The notes under the pieces: model-generated
Databases searched by the model: none
What the model was told of the DNA's origin: nothing
What the model saw: only the letters and a program-made list of their open reading frames with translations
Part shown: piece by piece, positions 8,327 through 16,607 of the stretch
Position numbering within the stretch: the first letter of the stretch is position 1
Layout: every line of letters begins with the position of its first letter
From: Biostraticola tofi
GTDB lineage: Bacteria > Pseudomonadota > Gammaproteobacteria > Enterobacterales > Enterobacteriaceae
DNA: 64,000 nt
Direction of reading: 5' to 3'
Assembly (NCBI RefSeq): GCF_004343195.1
Contig: NZ_SMCR01000001.1
Span: 434,001-498,000 of the forward strand
Position numbers and translations under genes: made by a program

Positions 8327-9706
8327 TCAATCGCGTGCAGCGACGCTGACCTGGTTCAGATCACTCAGGAAGCTTTGACGCCAGTGGGCGATATCATTTT
8401 TGGTAATAGAATCCATCATTTCGTTATAGCGCGCCTTACGCTCATCCAGCGGCATGCGCAACGCTTTATCCATAGCGGCTGCAACACCATCCCGATCATA
8501 GGGATTTACCAGCAGCGCAGATGTCAGCTCATTGGCGGCACCGGCAAAGCGGGACAGGATCAACACCCCAGGGTTTTGGGGATCCTGCGAGGCCACATAC
8601 TCTTTCGCCACCAGATTCATACCATCGCGCAGCGGCGTGACCAGACCCACTTCACAGTGACGGAATATTTTCATCAGCAGGCTGCGCTCGTAATGCTGAT
8701 TGAGATAAAACAGCGGTGTCCATTCCAGGGTAGAATAATGACCATTGATACGACCGGCATGGGTTTCAAGCTCATGCCGGATATCTTGATAAGCCTGCAC
8801 ATCGCCTCGTGACGTCGGGGCAATCTGGAAGTAACGAATATGTCCTCGATGCTGAGGATAATTTTCCAGCAGGTTCTCATAGGCCTGGAAACGCTCAGGC
8901 AAGCCTTTGGAGTAATCCAGACGGTCTACGCTGATAATCAGCTGGCCGTTCATTTTATCACGCAAATGGGCAAGCTTGGGCGGCAACCGGCCTTCAGCCA
9001 ATTCACGAATGCTGTCGGGCTCAACGCCGATGGGATACACCCGCACAGTCAGCGTTTTACCGTATGCCTCGATTCGGTCATCGCCCACCTCTCTTACGTC
9101 AGTAACCAGGGCGAGATTTTCCAGAAATGCCTGGCGATCGCTTTCCGCCTGGAATCCGACCAAATCATATTCACAAAGTTTTTCGAGGATTTCTTTACGT
9201 GGCGGCAAGGCGTTGAAAATTTCTGAGGTAGGGAATGGAATGTGCAGGAAAAAACCGATTCGATTCTTCATGCCCATTCGGCGACATGCGGAGGCCAGCG
9301 GTAACAGATGATAATCATGAATCCACACAATATCATCATCTGCTACCAGTGGTTTCAATCGCTCTGCCAAGGTCTCATTAACCCGGCAGTAACCATCGTA
9401 GTCTTCCTGCTGATAGTTAACCAGATCCAGACGATAGTGAAAGGCTGGCCAGATGACCGTGTTAGAAAAATTCAGATAATATTGGTCATACTCACTTTGC
9501 TTCAGGCTGAACGCAGCAAAGGTGATATTGTCCTGCTGGTTAATCTCTAACGGTTGTTGTTCTTCGCTTATCTTACCATTCCAGCCAAACCATAATCCCC
9601 CGGCATCTTTTAATGAGTCCATGATGCCGACTGCCAGACCACCAGCACTTTCTTTTTTACCTTCCATGGCCGCAATGCGGTTCGAAACGACAACTAGGCG
9701 ACTCAT
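8327..9706 (-). CDS. otsA: Trehalose-6-phosphate synthase
   Basis: A 459-residue glycosyltransferase of family GT20 that joins UDP-glucose and glucose-6-phosphate to trehalose-6-phosphate in the cytoplasm. Visible family motifs are SNRIA at 8-12, GGLAVG at 22-27 (phosphate loop), WIHDYHL near 127, VDRLDYSKGLPER near 255 and DGMNLVAKEYV near 360. It is second in an otsB-otsA operon; its ATG overlaps the otsB stop by 4 nt. The GGGAGGGG inside the otsB end serves as ribosome binding site, which implies translational coupling. In E. coli the operon is induced by RpoS in stationary phase and high osmolarity. Confidence 0.97.
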   Translation of the reverse strand: MSRLVVVSNRIAAMEGKKESAGGLAVGIMDSLKDAGGLWFGWNGKISEEQQPLEINQQDNITFAAFSLKQSEYDQYYLNFSNTVIWPAFHYRLDLVNYQQEDYDGYCRVNETLAERLKPLVADDDIVWIHDYHLLPLASACRRMGMKNRIGFFLHIPFPTSEIFNALPPRKEILEKLCEYDLVGFQAESDRQAFLENLALVTDVREVGDDRIEAYGKTLTVRVYPIGVEPDSIRELAEGRLPPKLAHLRDKMNGQLIISVDRLDYSKGLPERFQAYENLLENYPQHRGHIRYFQIAPTSRGDVQAYQDIRHELETHAGRINGHYSTLEWTPLFYLNQHYERSLLMKIFRHCEVGLVTPLRDGMNLVAKEYVASQDPQNPGVLILSRFAGAANELTSALLVNPYDRDGVAAAMDKALRMPLDERKARYNEMMDSITKNDIAHWRQSFLSDLNQVSVAARD

Positions 9707-10491
9707 AACCCCTCCCGAACTGAATTATTAGTATTCATTGTATGATTTTCTTTTTGTTCTAGTAATGATAACAGCCAGGCATGTACCTGGCCCACATCGT
9801 CCAGCCGATAGCCTGCGGCAGTTTCACCCGGCCCGACTTTGATGGATACGCCGCCCAAGTCATTAACCGCGTTGAAACCGGCTTCATCGGTGACATCATC
9901 GCCGATAAACAAGGGTGTCCGCCCGGAAAAAGGGGCCTCAGTCATGAATGCTTCAATAGCCGCCCCCTTATTAACCCCTGCCGGCTTTAATTCAACCACA
10001 CACTTGCCGGGCTGACGGGTTAATTCGGGATAGCGAGCGCTGAAAGCGGCCGCTACTGCTTCAATATCAGCTTTATGATGGGCCGCTTCGCGATAATGCA
10101 GGGCAAATGCCATGCCCTTGGCTTCTACATGACAGCCGGTAAAAGGAGCGATTGCCTCCCTGAGCTCCTGTCCCAGGGTGGCCGCCAGCGATGGTGGAAG
10201 ATCAATTTGGTGAATATGACCTTGTGCATCACGGCGAACTGCACCATGAACTCCAGCTGCCGGACTGTGCAAAGGCGCGCTCAACGCATCGAGCTCATTG
10301 AGAGTCCTGCCAGAGACCAGAGCCAGGGCACCCCCGGTCAATAGATAGAGCTGACACAGGGCAAGCCTGACGTTTTCCGGAATAGATACCCAGTCAGGCC
10401 TGGTCTCGATGGCGGCAAGGCAGCCGTCCACATCGAAAAAGCAGGCAAATCGGCTCAGGTCTATCGGCGGAACTGAATCACTTTGTGTCAT
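9703..10491 (-). CDS. otsB: Trehalose-6-phosphate phosphatase
   Basis: HAD-superfamily phosphatase that converts trehalose-6-phosphate to trehalose. HAD motif I is FFDVDGCLA near residue 20 (DVDG nucleophile aspartates), motif II is ALVSGRTL near 57, and motif IV is FIGDDVTDE near 205. The start is placed at MTQSDSVPP (10491), because GAGGATT lies 5 nt upstream; the longer open frame to 10536 lacks such a site. That gives 262 residues, near the 266 of E. coli OtsB. It is first in the otsBA operon. Confidence 0.95.
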   Translation of the reverse strand: MTQSDSVPPIDLSRFACFFDVDGCLAAIETRPDWVSIPENVRLALCQLYLLTGGALALVSGRTLNELDALSAPLHSPAAGVHGAVRRDAQGHIHQIDLPPSLAATLGQELREAIAPFTGCHVEAKGMAFALHYREAAHHKADIEAVAAAFSARYPELTRQPGKCVVELKPAGVNKGAAIEAFMTEAPFSGRTPLFIGDDVTDEAGFNAVNDLGGVSIKVGPGETAAGYRLDDVGQVHAWLLSLLEQKENHTMNTNNSVREGL

Positions 10492-11426
10492 AGCTGAATC
10501 CTCGTTTATCACACGTGCATTGTTTGGCTTCGCCATGGTGGCGAGAGACGTTCACGCGTTGTGTTCACCGACCGAGTAAGCGCGTGGTCAAAGCGAGGTT
10601 GAAAAAGGAGTGACAGGAAGGAAGTAAATGGTAACGATCGTCTTTCTCCATGAAACTGCGTCATCAGTGGCGCAAAGCTATCAATAGTCCCGCTTTTAGA
10701 CCCGCGTGTATTCTGAGGACGGTGAAGGTCCCATTAGTTAGTATAGACAATAATTTTTCATATGTCATAAATGGACTTAACGCATTGACCTCTGCCTGCA
10801 ATACCGCTTAAACACATCCTGGTAACCTTCCAGCAACATTTAGATAAGTAATTGATATGCCTATTTTTTTAATAACAGATATCATACCGAGCTGGAATTA
10901 GTAACCATGGTTACCATATTCAATTTAAACTATTAGCAATATTGTAGAGTATCCACCGGATCGGCGGCGATAGCCTTCGATTTTCGCTCGCTCTTCAGGC
11001 AAATGCCCAAACACCGCCGCCTGATATTCTCAAAACGTGAACGAAATTTGACATAACAATGTACAGCAAATAATCATTTGGGTGCTTTTTGTACATATGT
11101 AAATGATAACCGTTAACCTTACCGGCTGACATAGGAATAACTTATTGATAAATGTTGCTATTTTCTGACGATTGGAATGAGTAACAACTCTTTTCGAGTG
11201 TCAAGATTTGTTTAAAGCCAGCGAAAAAAAATGAATGAATTTTTCTTATGTATAGTTAGGTAAATATGTATTAGAATAGTATCACTTACCTGCCCTGTTC
11301 CGGTCATTGACTGGCAAATATATGCATCCCGCGAGCCAACAACAGGCCGAAATCATGTTATCCGTTTATTACACGGAAGAACGTCAGGGGTTGTCAGACA
11401 TAAGTTCCATTTACCGATCTCGCTTT

Positions 11427-11440
11427 TAGGATAGGTCTTA
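11427..11440 (+). promoter_or_regulatory. Weak candidate RcsAB box
   Basis: TAGGATAGGTCTTA matches the RcsAB box consensus at about 8 of 14 positions and lies 13 nt before a candidate -35 element. E. coli rcsA is autoactivated through such a box. The match is modest. Confidence 0.3.
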
Positions 11441-11452
11441 AAAAAAATGTCA

Positions 11453-11481
11453 TTGAACCTGATCACAGATTGTTGTTAAAA
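11453..11481 (+). promoter_or_regulatory. Candidate rcsA promoter
   Basis: TTGAAC (11453-11458) and TTAAAA (11476-11481) are separated by 17 nt. A leader of roughly 90 nt to the rcsA start would result. Confidence 0.45.
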
Positions 11482-11577
11482 CAACACTTATCTGTGAAGC
11501 CTACGGCTTTTTCCAGGCACGTAATATGCATTTTATCGTTGATTAAAACGGATAACGATTTTCAGTGAGGGTACGCT

Positions 11578-12210
11578 ATGCCAACGATTATTATGGACTC
11601 ATGCAGCTACACCAGGCTAGGACTTACCGGTTTCCTAACGGAAGCCGGGATTAAGCGTCGTAATATCAATACGGTTAACGACATTGGTCAGCTTCAAGCG
11701 AAATGCGCCCGGATTAAGCCCACCGTGGTTTTTATCAATGAAGAGTGTTTTATCAATGAGCCTGACGCAACAGAAAGAATAAAGCGGGTAATTACCCAAC
11801 ATCCCGACACGTTATTCTTTATTTTCATGGCGATGACTAATATTCATTTTGAAGACTATCTGTTCGTTCGCAGCAACTTGATTATCACATCCAAATCCAT
11901 CAAGCCTGAAACGCTTAACACACTTTTGACCGGCTGCAGCAAGGCGAAATCGCCAGAGCATAATCACAAATGTCCCCTGGATCTCAGCCCAATCAGGCTC
12001 AGCCAGACTGAGTCTAATATGCTGCGGATGTGGATGTCAGGTCATGACACTATACAGATTTCAGACAGCATGCAGATTAAAGCGAAAACGGTTTCGTCCC
12101 ATAAAGGCAATATCAAACGCAAAATCAAAACGCACAACAAGCAGGTTATCTACCATGTCGTGCGTTTAACCGATACCGTTACTAGTGGCATATATGTTAA
12201 CGCACGCTGA
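11578..12210 (+). CDS. rcsA: RcsA, capsule synthesis co-regulator
   Basis: A 210-residue LuxR-type regulator that pairs with phosphorylated RcsB to activate exopolysaccharide (colanic-acid type) genes; it is Lon-degraded in E. coli. The N-terminus [19 protein letters not shown] is nearly the E. coli sequence. The C-terminal helix-turn-helix runs about 150-200 with [18 protein letters not shown] and [17 protein letters not shown], almost unchanged from E. coli. A GAGGG ribosome binding site is 6 nt upstream. The downstream order dsrB, yodD, dsrA, yedP is that of E. coli. Confidence 0.97.
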   Translation: MPTIIMDSCSYTRLGLTGFLTEAGIKRRNINTVNDIGQLQAKCARIKPTVVFINEECFINEPDATERIKRVITQHPDTLFFIFMAMTNIHFEDYLFVRSNLIITSKSIKPETLNTLLTGCSKAKSPEHNHKCPLDLSPIRLSQTESNMLRMWMSGHDTIQISDSMQIKAKTVSSHKGNIKRKIKTHNKQVIYHVVRLTDTVTSGIYVNAR

Positions 12211-12222
12211 GTAATGAACTCA

Positions 12223-12267
12223 GCCTCATGCTGTCGCCCGGACGGTAACAGCATGAGGCGTTGTTTT
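12223..12267 (+). terminator. Bidirectional terminator between rcsA and dsrB
   Basis: A perfect 12-bp stem, GCCTCATGCTGT (12223-12234) and its complement (12248-12259), has a 13-nt loop, followed by GTTGTTTT. It sits between two convergent genes and can serve both. Confidence 0.8.
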
Positions 12268-12278
12268 ATGGTTGACGA

Positions 12279-12476
12279 CTACTGGTCATCGGATATCGGT
12301 TGTACAAATACCCCGTCAGGATTATTGACCTCGTTGAAAAACCAGATTCCGGTTGGGTAATCATCCAGGGATACCAGATACATAACACCTTCGCTGAACT
12401 CTTCCACCGCCAGGATTGAGCCTTGTCGGCGCGGTCCACCGTCAGTTTTAACCGTGACGCGATCATTTAATTTCAT
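12279..12476 (-). CDS. dsrB: DsrB family protein
   Basis: A 65-residue cytoplasmic protein of unknown function, RpoS-dependent in E. coli. The sequence [17 protein letters not shown], then [15 protein letters not shown] and GIWFFNE matches E. coli DsrB (62 residues) throughout. The start at 12476 has AGGGGG 6 nt upstream; the longer open frame to 12554 is not supported. It is convergent with rcsA and divergent from yodD, the E. coli arrangement. Confidence 0.93.
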   Translation of the reverse strand: MKLNDRVTVKTDGGPRRQGSILAVEEFSEGVMYLVSLDDYPTGIWFFNEVNNPDGVFVQPISDDQ

Positions 12477-12582
12477 CAGTTGCCCCCTAATTTGCCCTGT
12501 CGCTAGTGTAGTATAAAGTTCCCTTTGAGGAAGCCCCCTCCGATGCTTAATCAATGAAAAATACCGCGTTGTTAACGCTGGT

Positions 12583-12597
12583 GGCTATACTAAGGAA
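12583..12597 (+). promoter_or_regulatory. Candidate sigma-S -10 element of yodD
   Basis: CTATACTAAG just upstream of yodD resembles the sigma-S preferred extended -10 (CTATACT). No good -35 lies at 17 nt, as often in RpoS promoters. Confidence 0.4.
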
Positions 12598-12635
12598 ACA
12601 GTAGGACTAGCGAATGACCAGTAAGAGGAAACAAA

Positions 12636-12869
12636 ATGGGCTTTGCAAAAGAATACAGTGATAATTTGCAGCGTGAGATTAATATTGATGTTGATGCATT
12701 GCTGGAAGCGGTGCAGTCCGCAACCGACAGTGAGGTAAAACGGAGCCAGGATAATGAAAGTCGGCATACTGTTACCGTCGGTGATAAGCAATACCCCAGT
12801 TTCGGCGAATTGGCCTCTGCCTATGATCTGGACATTCGTGATTATGCGGTGACCGAAGTCAATCGTTAG
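12636..12869 (+). CDS. yodD: YodD, stress-response small protein
   Basis: A 77-residue protein with FAKEYSDNLQRE, VDVDALLEA and the ending DIRDYAVTEVNR, all recognisable in E. coli YodD (75 residues), a protein induced by peroxide, acid and cadmium. AAGAGGAAACAAA precedes the ATG. It lies between dsrB and the minus-strand dsrA RNA, as in E. coli. Molecular function is unknown. Confidence 0.93.
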   Translation: MGFAKEYSDNLQREINIDVDALLEAVQSATDSEVKRSQDNESRHTVTVGDKQYPSFGELASAYDLDIRDYAVTEVNR

Positions 12870-13408
12870 CGCGGTGAGAGCACTGATCCCAGACTGGGAT
12901 GACGGGATACCCTCTCGCTGAGTGAGATCGGAAGCGCCTGAAAAAATCCCCCGGACTGCGCCGGGGAAAGGCAACATCCCTTATAAATGGAATGATGCTG
13001 AAAGTTCGTTACACTAGGAAATCATATTACGCAGTAATATTATACACATCCTTGTATTTCGCAAGTAACGTTACGCTTGTTACTCAATTCACTTCGTCAT
13101 GATTGTACATGCTCCGCAGTCACCCGGATGATAATGTAGGCTTATTACCATTTATTTCAAGTAGATGACACGACTTACCCGCAACGAAAGAAGCGATTCC
13201 CTCACGCTAGGTCGTCTCTTTTTTTAGGATTTTTCGCAAAAAACGTAAGGGGATCAACAGTGTTTATCCTATCGCTTCAGGCCGCTACAAGCGCCAATGA
13301 TTAGGTTTATTAAATCCTAATTGTTAGGTAGTCATCGTATATACTCAAATAAATCAATGTTCCTGATTCCCCACGCTACCGACGCGCGCGGGTAACTTGG
13401 AGAAAGCA
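12870..13408. other. yodD-yedP intergenic region
   Basis: 540 nt holding the dsrA gene (12941-13032) and its promoter. The remainder (13050-13400) has no convincing open frame. Confidence 0.6.
12941..13032 (-). ncRNA. dsrA: DsrA small regulatory RNA homologue
   Basis: About 90 nt on the minus strand, between yodD and yedP, exactly where E. coli encodes DsrA. The segment GATTTCCTAGTGTAACGAA differs from the E. coli rpoS-pairing core by one base. A TATAAT (13044-13039) lies about 7 nt before the predicted start. A 3' terminator, with stem CCCCGG and CCGGGG and a run of six Ts, ends at 12941. The middle differs: the E. coli hns-pairing segment is missing, although a stem (CATTCC with GGGATG) forms there. 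The 5' arm that closes stem-loop 1 in E. coli is also not evident. DsrA activates rpoS translation with Hfq; that role is inferred here. Confidence 0.82.
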
Positions 13409-14224
13409 ATGCCCCATATCACTGACCCTTTGTTAATAGTTACCGATCTCGACGGTTCACTGCTGGACCACCATACCTATAGTTGGCAACCTGCAGCCGA
13501 CTGGCTGGCCCTACTACGCCAAAACACCATTCCGGTGGTGATATGTTCCAGCAAAACCGCGGCTGAAATACAGGTGTTGCAAAAAAGCCTCGCGCTGGAA
13601 GGCTTGCCTTTTATCGCCGAGAACGGGGCGGTACTGCACCTTGACGTTCAGCAGCACAGTGACTCGCCAGCCTTATCCTCGCAAGTGCTGGGCAAGGATT
13701 ACAGCACTATTCGGCAAGCCATGGAGCAATTGCGTAGCCTTAAAGGATACAAATTTTTTGGTTTTGGCGACGTCAGCGAAAAAGAAATTATCGAATGGAC
13801 CGGTCTCAGCGCCAGTGATGCCTTGCTGGCAAAACAGCGCGAAGCCTCTGAAGCGTTTATCTGGCGTGATACCGATGAGCGGCTGGCAGAATTCGCCACT
13901 GATCTGGCCCTAGACGATCTGACCATTACCCAGGGAGGCCGTTTTTACCATGTCATGTCGGCAGGCAGCGGTAAAGGGCCGGCCATCAAGTGGCTGCTGG
14001 ACAAGTATCGCCAACTGGACGGACGTGAATGGAAAACAATTGGACTTGGCGATGGTCCCAATGACGTCTCAATGCTCGAAGCAGTTGATTATGCGGTGGT
14101 AATTCGCGGATACAGCAACATTCCAGTGGAACTTTCCCCACTTCAGCACTATGTTTATCGCACCCAATCATACGGCCCTGAAGGTTGGAGCGAAGGGCTT
14201 TCCCACTTTATTACTGCTGTTTGA
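13409..14224 (+). CDS. yedP: Glucosyl/mannosyl-3-phosphoglycerate phosphatase
   Basis: A 271-residue HAD-superfamily phosphatase (MpgP/YedP family), the same length as E. coli YedP. HAD motif I is VTDLDGSLLD near residue 11, motif II is VVICSSKTAAE near 41, and GLGDGPNDVSMLE near 210 supplies the metal-binding aspartates. The start at 13409 has GGAGAAAG 6 nt upstream; a TTG four codons earlier lies inside that site. A glucosyl-3-phosphoglycerate synthase gene begins 53 nt downstream on the same strand. The likely substrate is therefore glucosyl-3-phosphoglycerate, giving glucosylglycerate; that assignment comes from context. Confidence 0.9.
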   Translation: MPHITDPLLIVTDLDGSLLDHHTYSWQPAADWLALLRQNTIPVVICSSKTAAEIQVLQKSLALEGLPFIAENGAVLHLDVQQHSDSPALSSQVLGKDYSTIRQAMEQLRSLKGYKFFGFGDVSEKEIIEWTGLSASDALLAKQREASEAFIWRDTDERLAEFATDLALDDLTITQGGRFYHVMSAGSGKGPAIKWLLDKYRQLDGREWKTIGLGDGPNDVSMLEAVDYAVVIRGYSNIPVELSPLQHYVYRTQSYGPEGWSEGLSHFITAV

Positions 14225-14277
14225 TGGTCAGGCACAATAAGTATTAAAAAATAATCATAGCATTTAGGGAGTGTTTT

Positions 14278-15498
14278 ATGAGCGATTTTCATCAGAACGG
14301 GATTATTGCCAACTTTCATAATCTGTCCAACCGGAAAGTTGAAGAATTGGAAACTCAGTTAGCCGGGTTTGCAAAAAAGCGCAAAATGGGGCTGATTTTA
14401 CCGTCACTGTTTTCCGAACTTGAAGGACCCGCACTTGAGAACATCATTGATGAAATCGCCAAAGTGCCCTACCTGGAAGAGATCGTTATCGGCCTGGACC
14501 GTGCCGACCGGGATCAATTTCTGTTTGCCCGGGAGTTCTTCTCCCGACTGCCCCAACATCATCGCATCCTGTGGAATGATGGCCCCAGGCTTAAGTCGAT
14601 CGACGCTGAGCTGGAAAAAGAGGGCTTGTCCCCCAGTGAGCCTGGCAAAGGCCGCAATGTGTGGTTTTGTACCGGCTACACTCTGGCGTCTGATCGCACC
14701 TTGGCGGTAGCGCTGCATGACTGTGACATTGTCACTTATGAGCGCGGTATGCTTGCTCGCTTGATGTATCCGGTGGTCCATCCAAAGTTTAACTATGAAT
14801 TCTGTAAAGGTTTCTATGCGCGCGTCGCCAATGGAAAAATGAATGGTCGGGTGGTCAGACTGCTGGTGGGCCCGCTGTTGCGATCGCTGGAAAATGTCTA
14901 TGGTCAATCCGACTACCTTGATTACCTGAACAGCTTCCGTTATCCGCTGTCCGGGGAGTTCGCCATGCGAACTCGGGTAATGCACGACATGAAAATTCCA
15001 GGAGACTGGGGCTTGGAAATTGGGCTGCTTTCGGAAATTTATCGAAATTATTCACCTAACCATATTTGCCAGGTGGAAATTGCCGATAATTATGACCACA
15101 AGCATCAACCGCTGGCTGAAGAAGATGGTTCTGGCGGCCTGAAGCGAATGAGTAATGATATCATCCAGTCGCTGTACCGTAAGCTGGCGACCATGGGGGT
15201 CAATCTGACCAGTGATTCGTTCCGGGTTCTGAAAGCGACTTATTATCGGAATGCCCTCGATATCCTGGAATTCTATCATCATGATGCCATAATGAACGGC
15301 CTGAAATTTGATCAGCACAGCGAAGAGGCGGCTGTCGAACTGTTTATGCAGTGCATCCTTGATGCCGGGCAAGCCTTTATCGAACGTCCAAACGATAAGC
15401 CATTTATCCCCAGTTGGAGCCGGGTACAGTCGGCCTTCCCAGATATCATGCAACGTATCTATGATGCGGTTGAAGAAGATAATAAAGGCAACGTGTAG
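14278..15498 (+). CDS. gpgS: Glucosyl-3-phosphoglycerate synthase
   Basis: A 406-residue retaining glycosyltransferase of the GpgS (GT81-like) type that transfers glucose from an NDP-glucose to 3-phosphoglycerate. Features are LPSLFSELEG near 41, VIGLDRADRDQF near 71 with an aspartate-rich nucleotide site, GKGRNVWFCTGY near 123, and HDCDIVTYERGM near 147 (acidic metal-binding cluster). GEFAMRTRVM and GDWGLEIGLL near 225-250 are also typical. An AGGGAG ribosome binding site precedes the ATG. It forms a two-gene operon with the phosphatase yedP. The product glucosylglycerate is a compatible solute reported in Dickeya under salt stress with nitrogen limitation. The gene is not found beside yedP in E. 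coli. Confidence 0.87.
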   Translation: MSDFHQNGIIANFHNLSNRKVEELETQLAGFAKKRKMGLILPSLFSELEGPALENIIDEIAKVPYLEEIVIGLDRADRDQFLFAREFFSRLPQHHRILWNDGPRLKSIDAELEKEGLSPSEPGKGRNVWFCTGYTLASDRTLAVALHDCDIVTYERGMLARLMYPVVHPKFNYEFCKGFYARVANGKMNGRVVRLLVGPLLRSLENVYGQSDYLDYLNSFRYPLSGEFAMRTRVMHDMKIPGDWGLEIGLLSEIYRNYSPNHICQVEIADNYDHKHQPLAEEDGSGGLKRMSNDIIQSLYRKLATMGVNLTSDSFRVLKATYYRNALDILEFYHHDAIMNGLKFDQHSEEAAVELFMQCILDAGQAFIERPNDKPFIPSWSRVQSAFPDIMQRIYDAVEEDNKGNV

Positions 15499-15532
15499 CG
15501 CAGACCGGCCTACGCTTCGGAGGCACATCACT

Positions 15533-15562
15533 TGCCCTGTTGTATCTGCAGGGCAGGGTTTT
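15533..15562 (+). terminator. Terminator of yedP-gpgS operon
   Basis: The stem TGCCCTG (15533-15539) and CAGGGCA (15549-15555) has a 9-nt loop, followed by GGGTTTT, 34 nt after the gpgS stop. Confidence 0.7.
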
Positions 15563-15640
15563 AGCTTGCCCTGAGTCGATTGATGCTTAGAATGGCTCCC
15601 TTTCAACGCTCAGCCCTCAACCGACGGAACTAGCATCTGC

Positions 15641-16051
15641 ATGCGAGACATAAAGCCAAATGAACCACTGGTCGCCGCTTTGATCGACTGGATAGAGGAT
15701 CATTTGAACCGGGATATTGCGTTGCCGGCAGTGGCAGCCCGTTCAGGCTATTCGGTATGGCACATGCAGACGGTCTTCAGGGCAACTACCGGTATCGCCA
15801 TTGGCCGTTACATTCGACAGAGGAAACTGACTGAGGCGGTTCATCGCTTGCGCAGCTCTGACGAACGTATCATCGATATCGCTATCGAATATGGCTTTAA
15901 CTCGCAATCGCAGTTCACTACCCTGTTTAAAAAATATTTCGGCATCACGCCCCAGCAGTGCCGCAATCATCCCGGTCAGGTTCTAATGCTCACCCCCCCT
16001 GCAGTACCCGGAGTGAAACTGACGGCGGGCAGTACAGAACGGGCAACATGA
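15641..16051 (+). CDS. MarA/SoxS-like AraC-family regulator
   Basis: A 136-residue stand-alone AraC/XylS DNA-binding domain without a ligand domain, the form of MarA, SoxS and RamA. Two helix-turn-helix units are visible: IALPAVAARSGYSVWHMQTVFRA (about 27-49) and IIDIAIEYGFNSQSQFTTLFKKYFG (about 77-101), followed by ITPQQCRN. The C-terminal tail of about 25 residues is longer than in MarA. Proteins of this type activate efflux and stress genes. No marR or soxR partner is adjacent, so the exact orthologue is uncertain. Confidence 0.8.
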   Translation: MRDIKPNEPLVAALIDWIEDHLNRDIALPAVAARSGYSVWHMQTVFRATTGIAIGRYIRQRKLTEAVHRLRSSDERIIDIAIEYGFNSQSQFTTLFKKYFGITPQQCRNHPGQVLMLTPPAVPGVKLTAGSTERAT

Positions 16052-16126
16052 TGGACACTGGAAAAATAAGAAAGTCATACTAGGGGAGGAGCATTGCCCG
16101 GTCAGTGACCGGACTCGGGTTGGGTA

Positions 16127-16258
16127 TCAGATTTTGCAGCCTTCGCAATCATCTTCATCCGCCACGGTTTCCGGCAGCGCACCGGCTTTTTTATCGGCAT
16201 TTGCTTCTGCCTGGGCCAATTCTGCATCAATATCAAATTCAAAAACATCATCGTTCAT
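16127..16258 (-). CDS. Small acidic protein with C-terminal CxxC motif
   Basis: An unannotated 43-codon gene starting MNDDVFEFDIDAELAQAEAN and ending DEDDCEGCKI. AGGAGATAACCAA in front of the ATG is an ideal ribosome binding site. The protein is very acidic with two cysteines (CEGC) at the end, which could bind metal or serve as a modification site. I do not recognise the family. It lies just downstream of, and on the same strand as, a 32-codon basic-peptide gene, with a terminator between them. Coding status rests on the ribosome binding site and biased composition. Confidence 0.6.
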   Translation of the reverse strand: MNDDVFEFDIDAELAQAEANADKKAGALPETVADEDDCEGCKI

Positions 16259-16310
16259 TTGGTTATCTCCTGTTGGCTATGGGTGGCAGTATAGCGCATC
16301 CCGGACAGAA

Positions 16311-16336
16311 TAAAAAAACCCGGGCAATGCCGGGTT
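16311..16336 (-). terminator. Minus-strand terminator
   Basis: On the minus strand a CCCGG...CCGGG stem is followed by seven Ts (16318-16312). It closes the small basic-peptide gene at 16360-16458. Confidence 0.85.
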
Positions 16337-16359
16337 GGGGATGCAGACCAGCACAGGGA

Positions 16360-16458
16360 TTAGATTTCCAGACCCTTCTTGCTCTTTTTGTCCGCGCGCT
16401 TTTCCTTCAGTGTTTTTTCCGGCTTCTTCTTGGCTGACTTGTCCTTACCTCTACTCAT
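16360..16458 (-). CDS. Very small lysine-rich protein
   Basis: A 32-codon gene, MSRGKDKSAKKKPEKTLKEK followed by a second basic stretch and the end KKGLEI. About 40 percent of residues are lysine or arginine. GCGAGG is 7 nt before the ATG and a strong intrinsic terminator follows 24 nt after the stop, so it is a complete transcription unit. Small lysine-rich peptides of this kind occur in Enterobacterales, but I cannot name a family or function. Confidence 0.6.
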   Translation of the reverse strand: MSRGKDKSAKKKPEKTLKEKRADKKSKKGLEI

Positions 16459-16607
16459 AAACGCCTCGCTTATTTGTCAGATTGGGGTGGGTTTACCAAA
16501 AGACGCCCCTCAACACTGGGGCAACTTAGTGTTATCAAATTTGCAGCGTCATTGCAAGGCCGCGGCATGGCAATCGGGCTATTCCTAGTGTCACGCCGGG
16601 CTTTACG

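Larger units (their letters stand above)
10492..11577. other. 1.1-kb AT-rich region upstream of otsB and rcsA
   Basis: This long gap separates the divergent otsB and rcsA genes. It is markedly AT-rich from about 10740 on, with many A/T tracts, the kind of sequence H-NS binds; E. coli rcsA is silenced by H-NS. No open frame with a ribosome binding site was found. A 35-codon frame at 11322 has no convincing signals. The rcsA promoter candidate is listed separately. Confidence 0.55.

Noticed and set aside
11322..11429. 35-codon frame upstream of rcsA
   Set aside because: No ribosome binding site, and it runs through the candidate RcsAB box.
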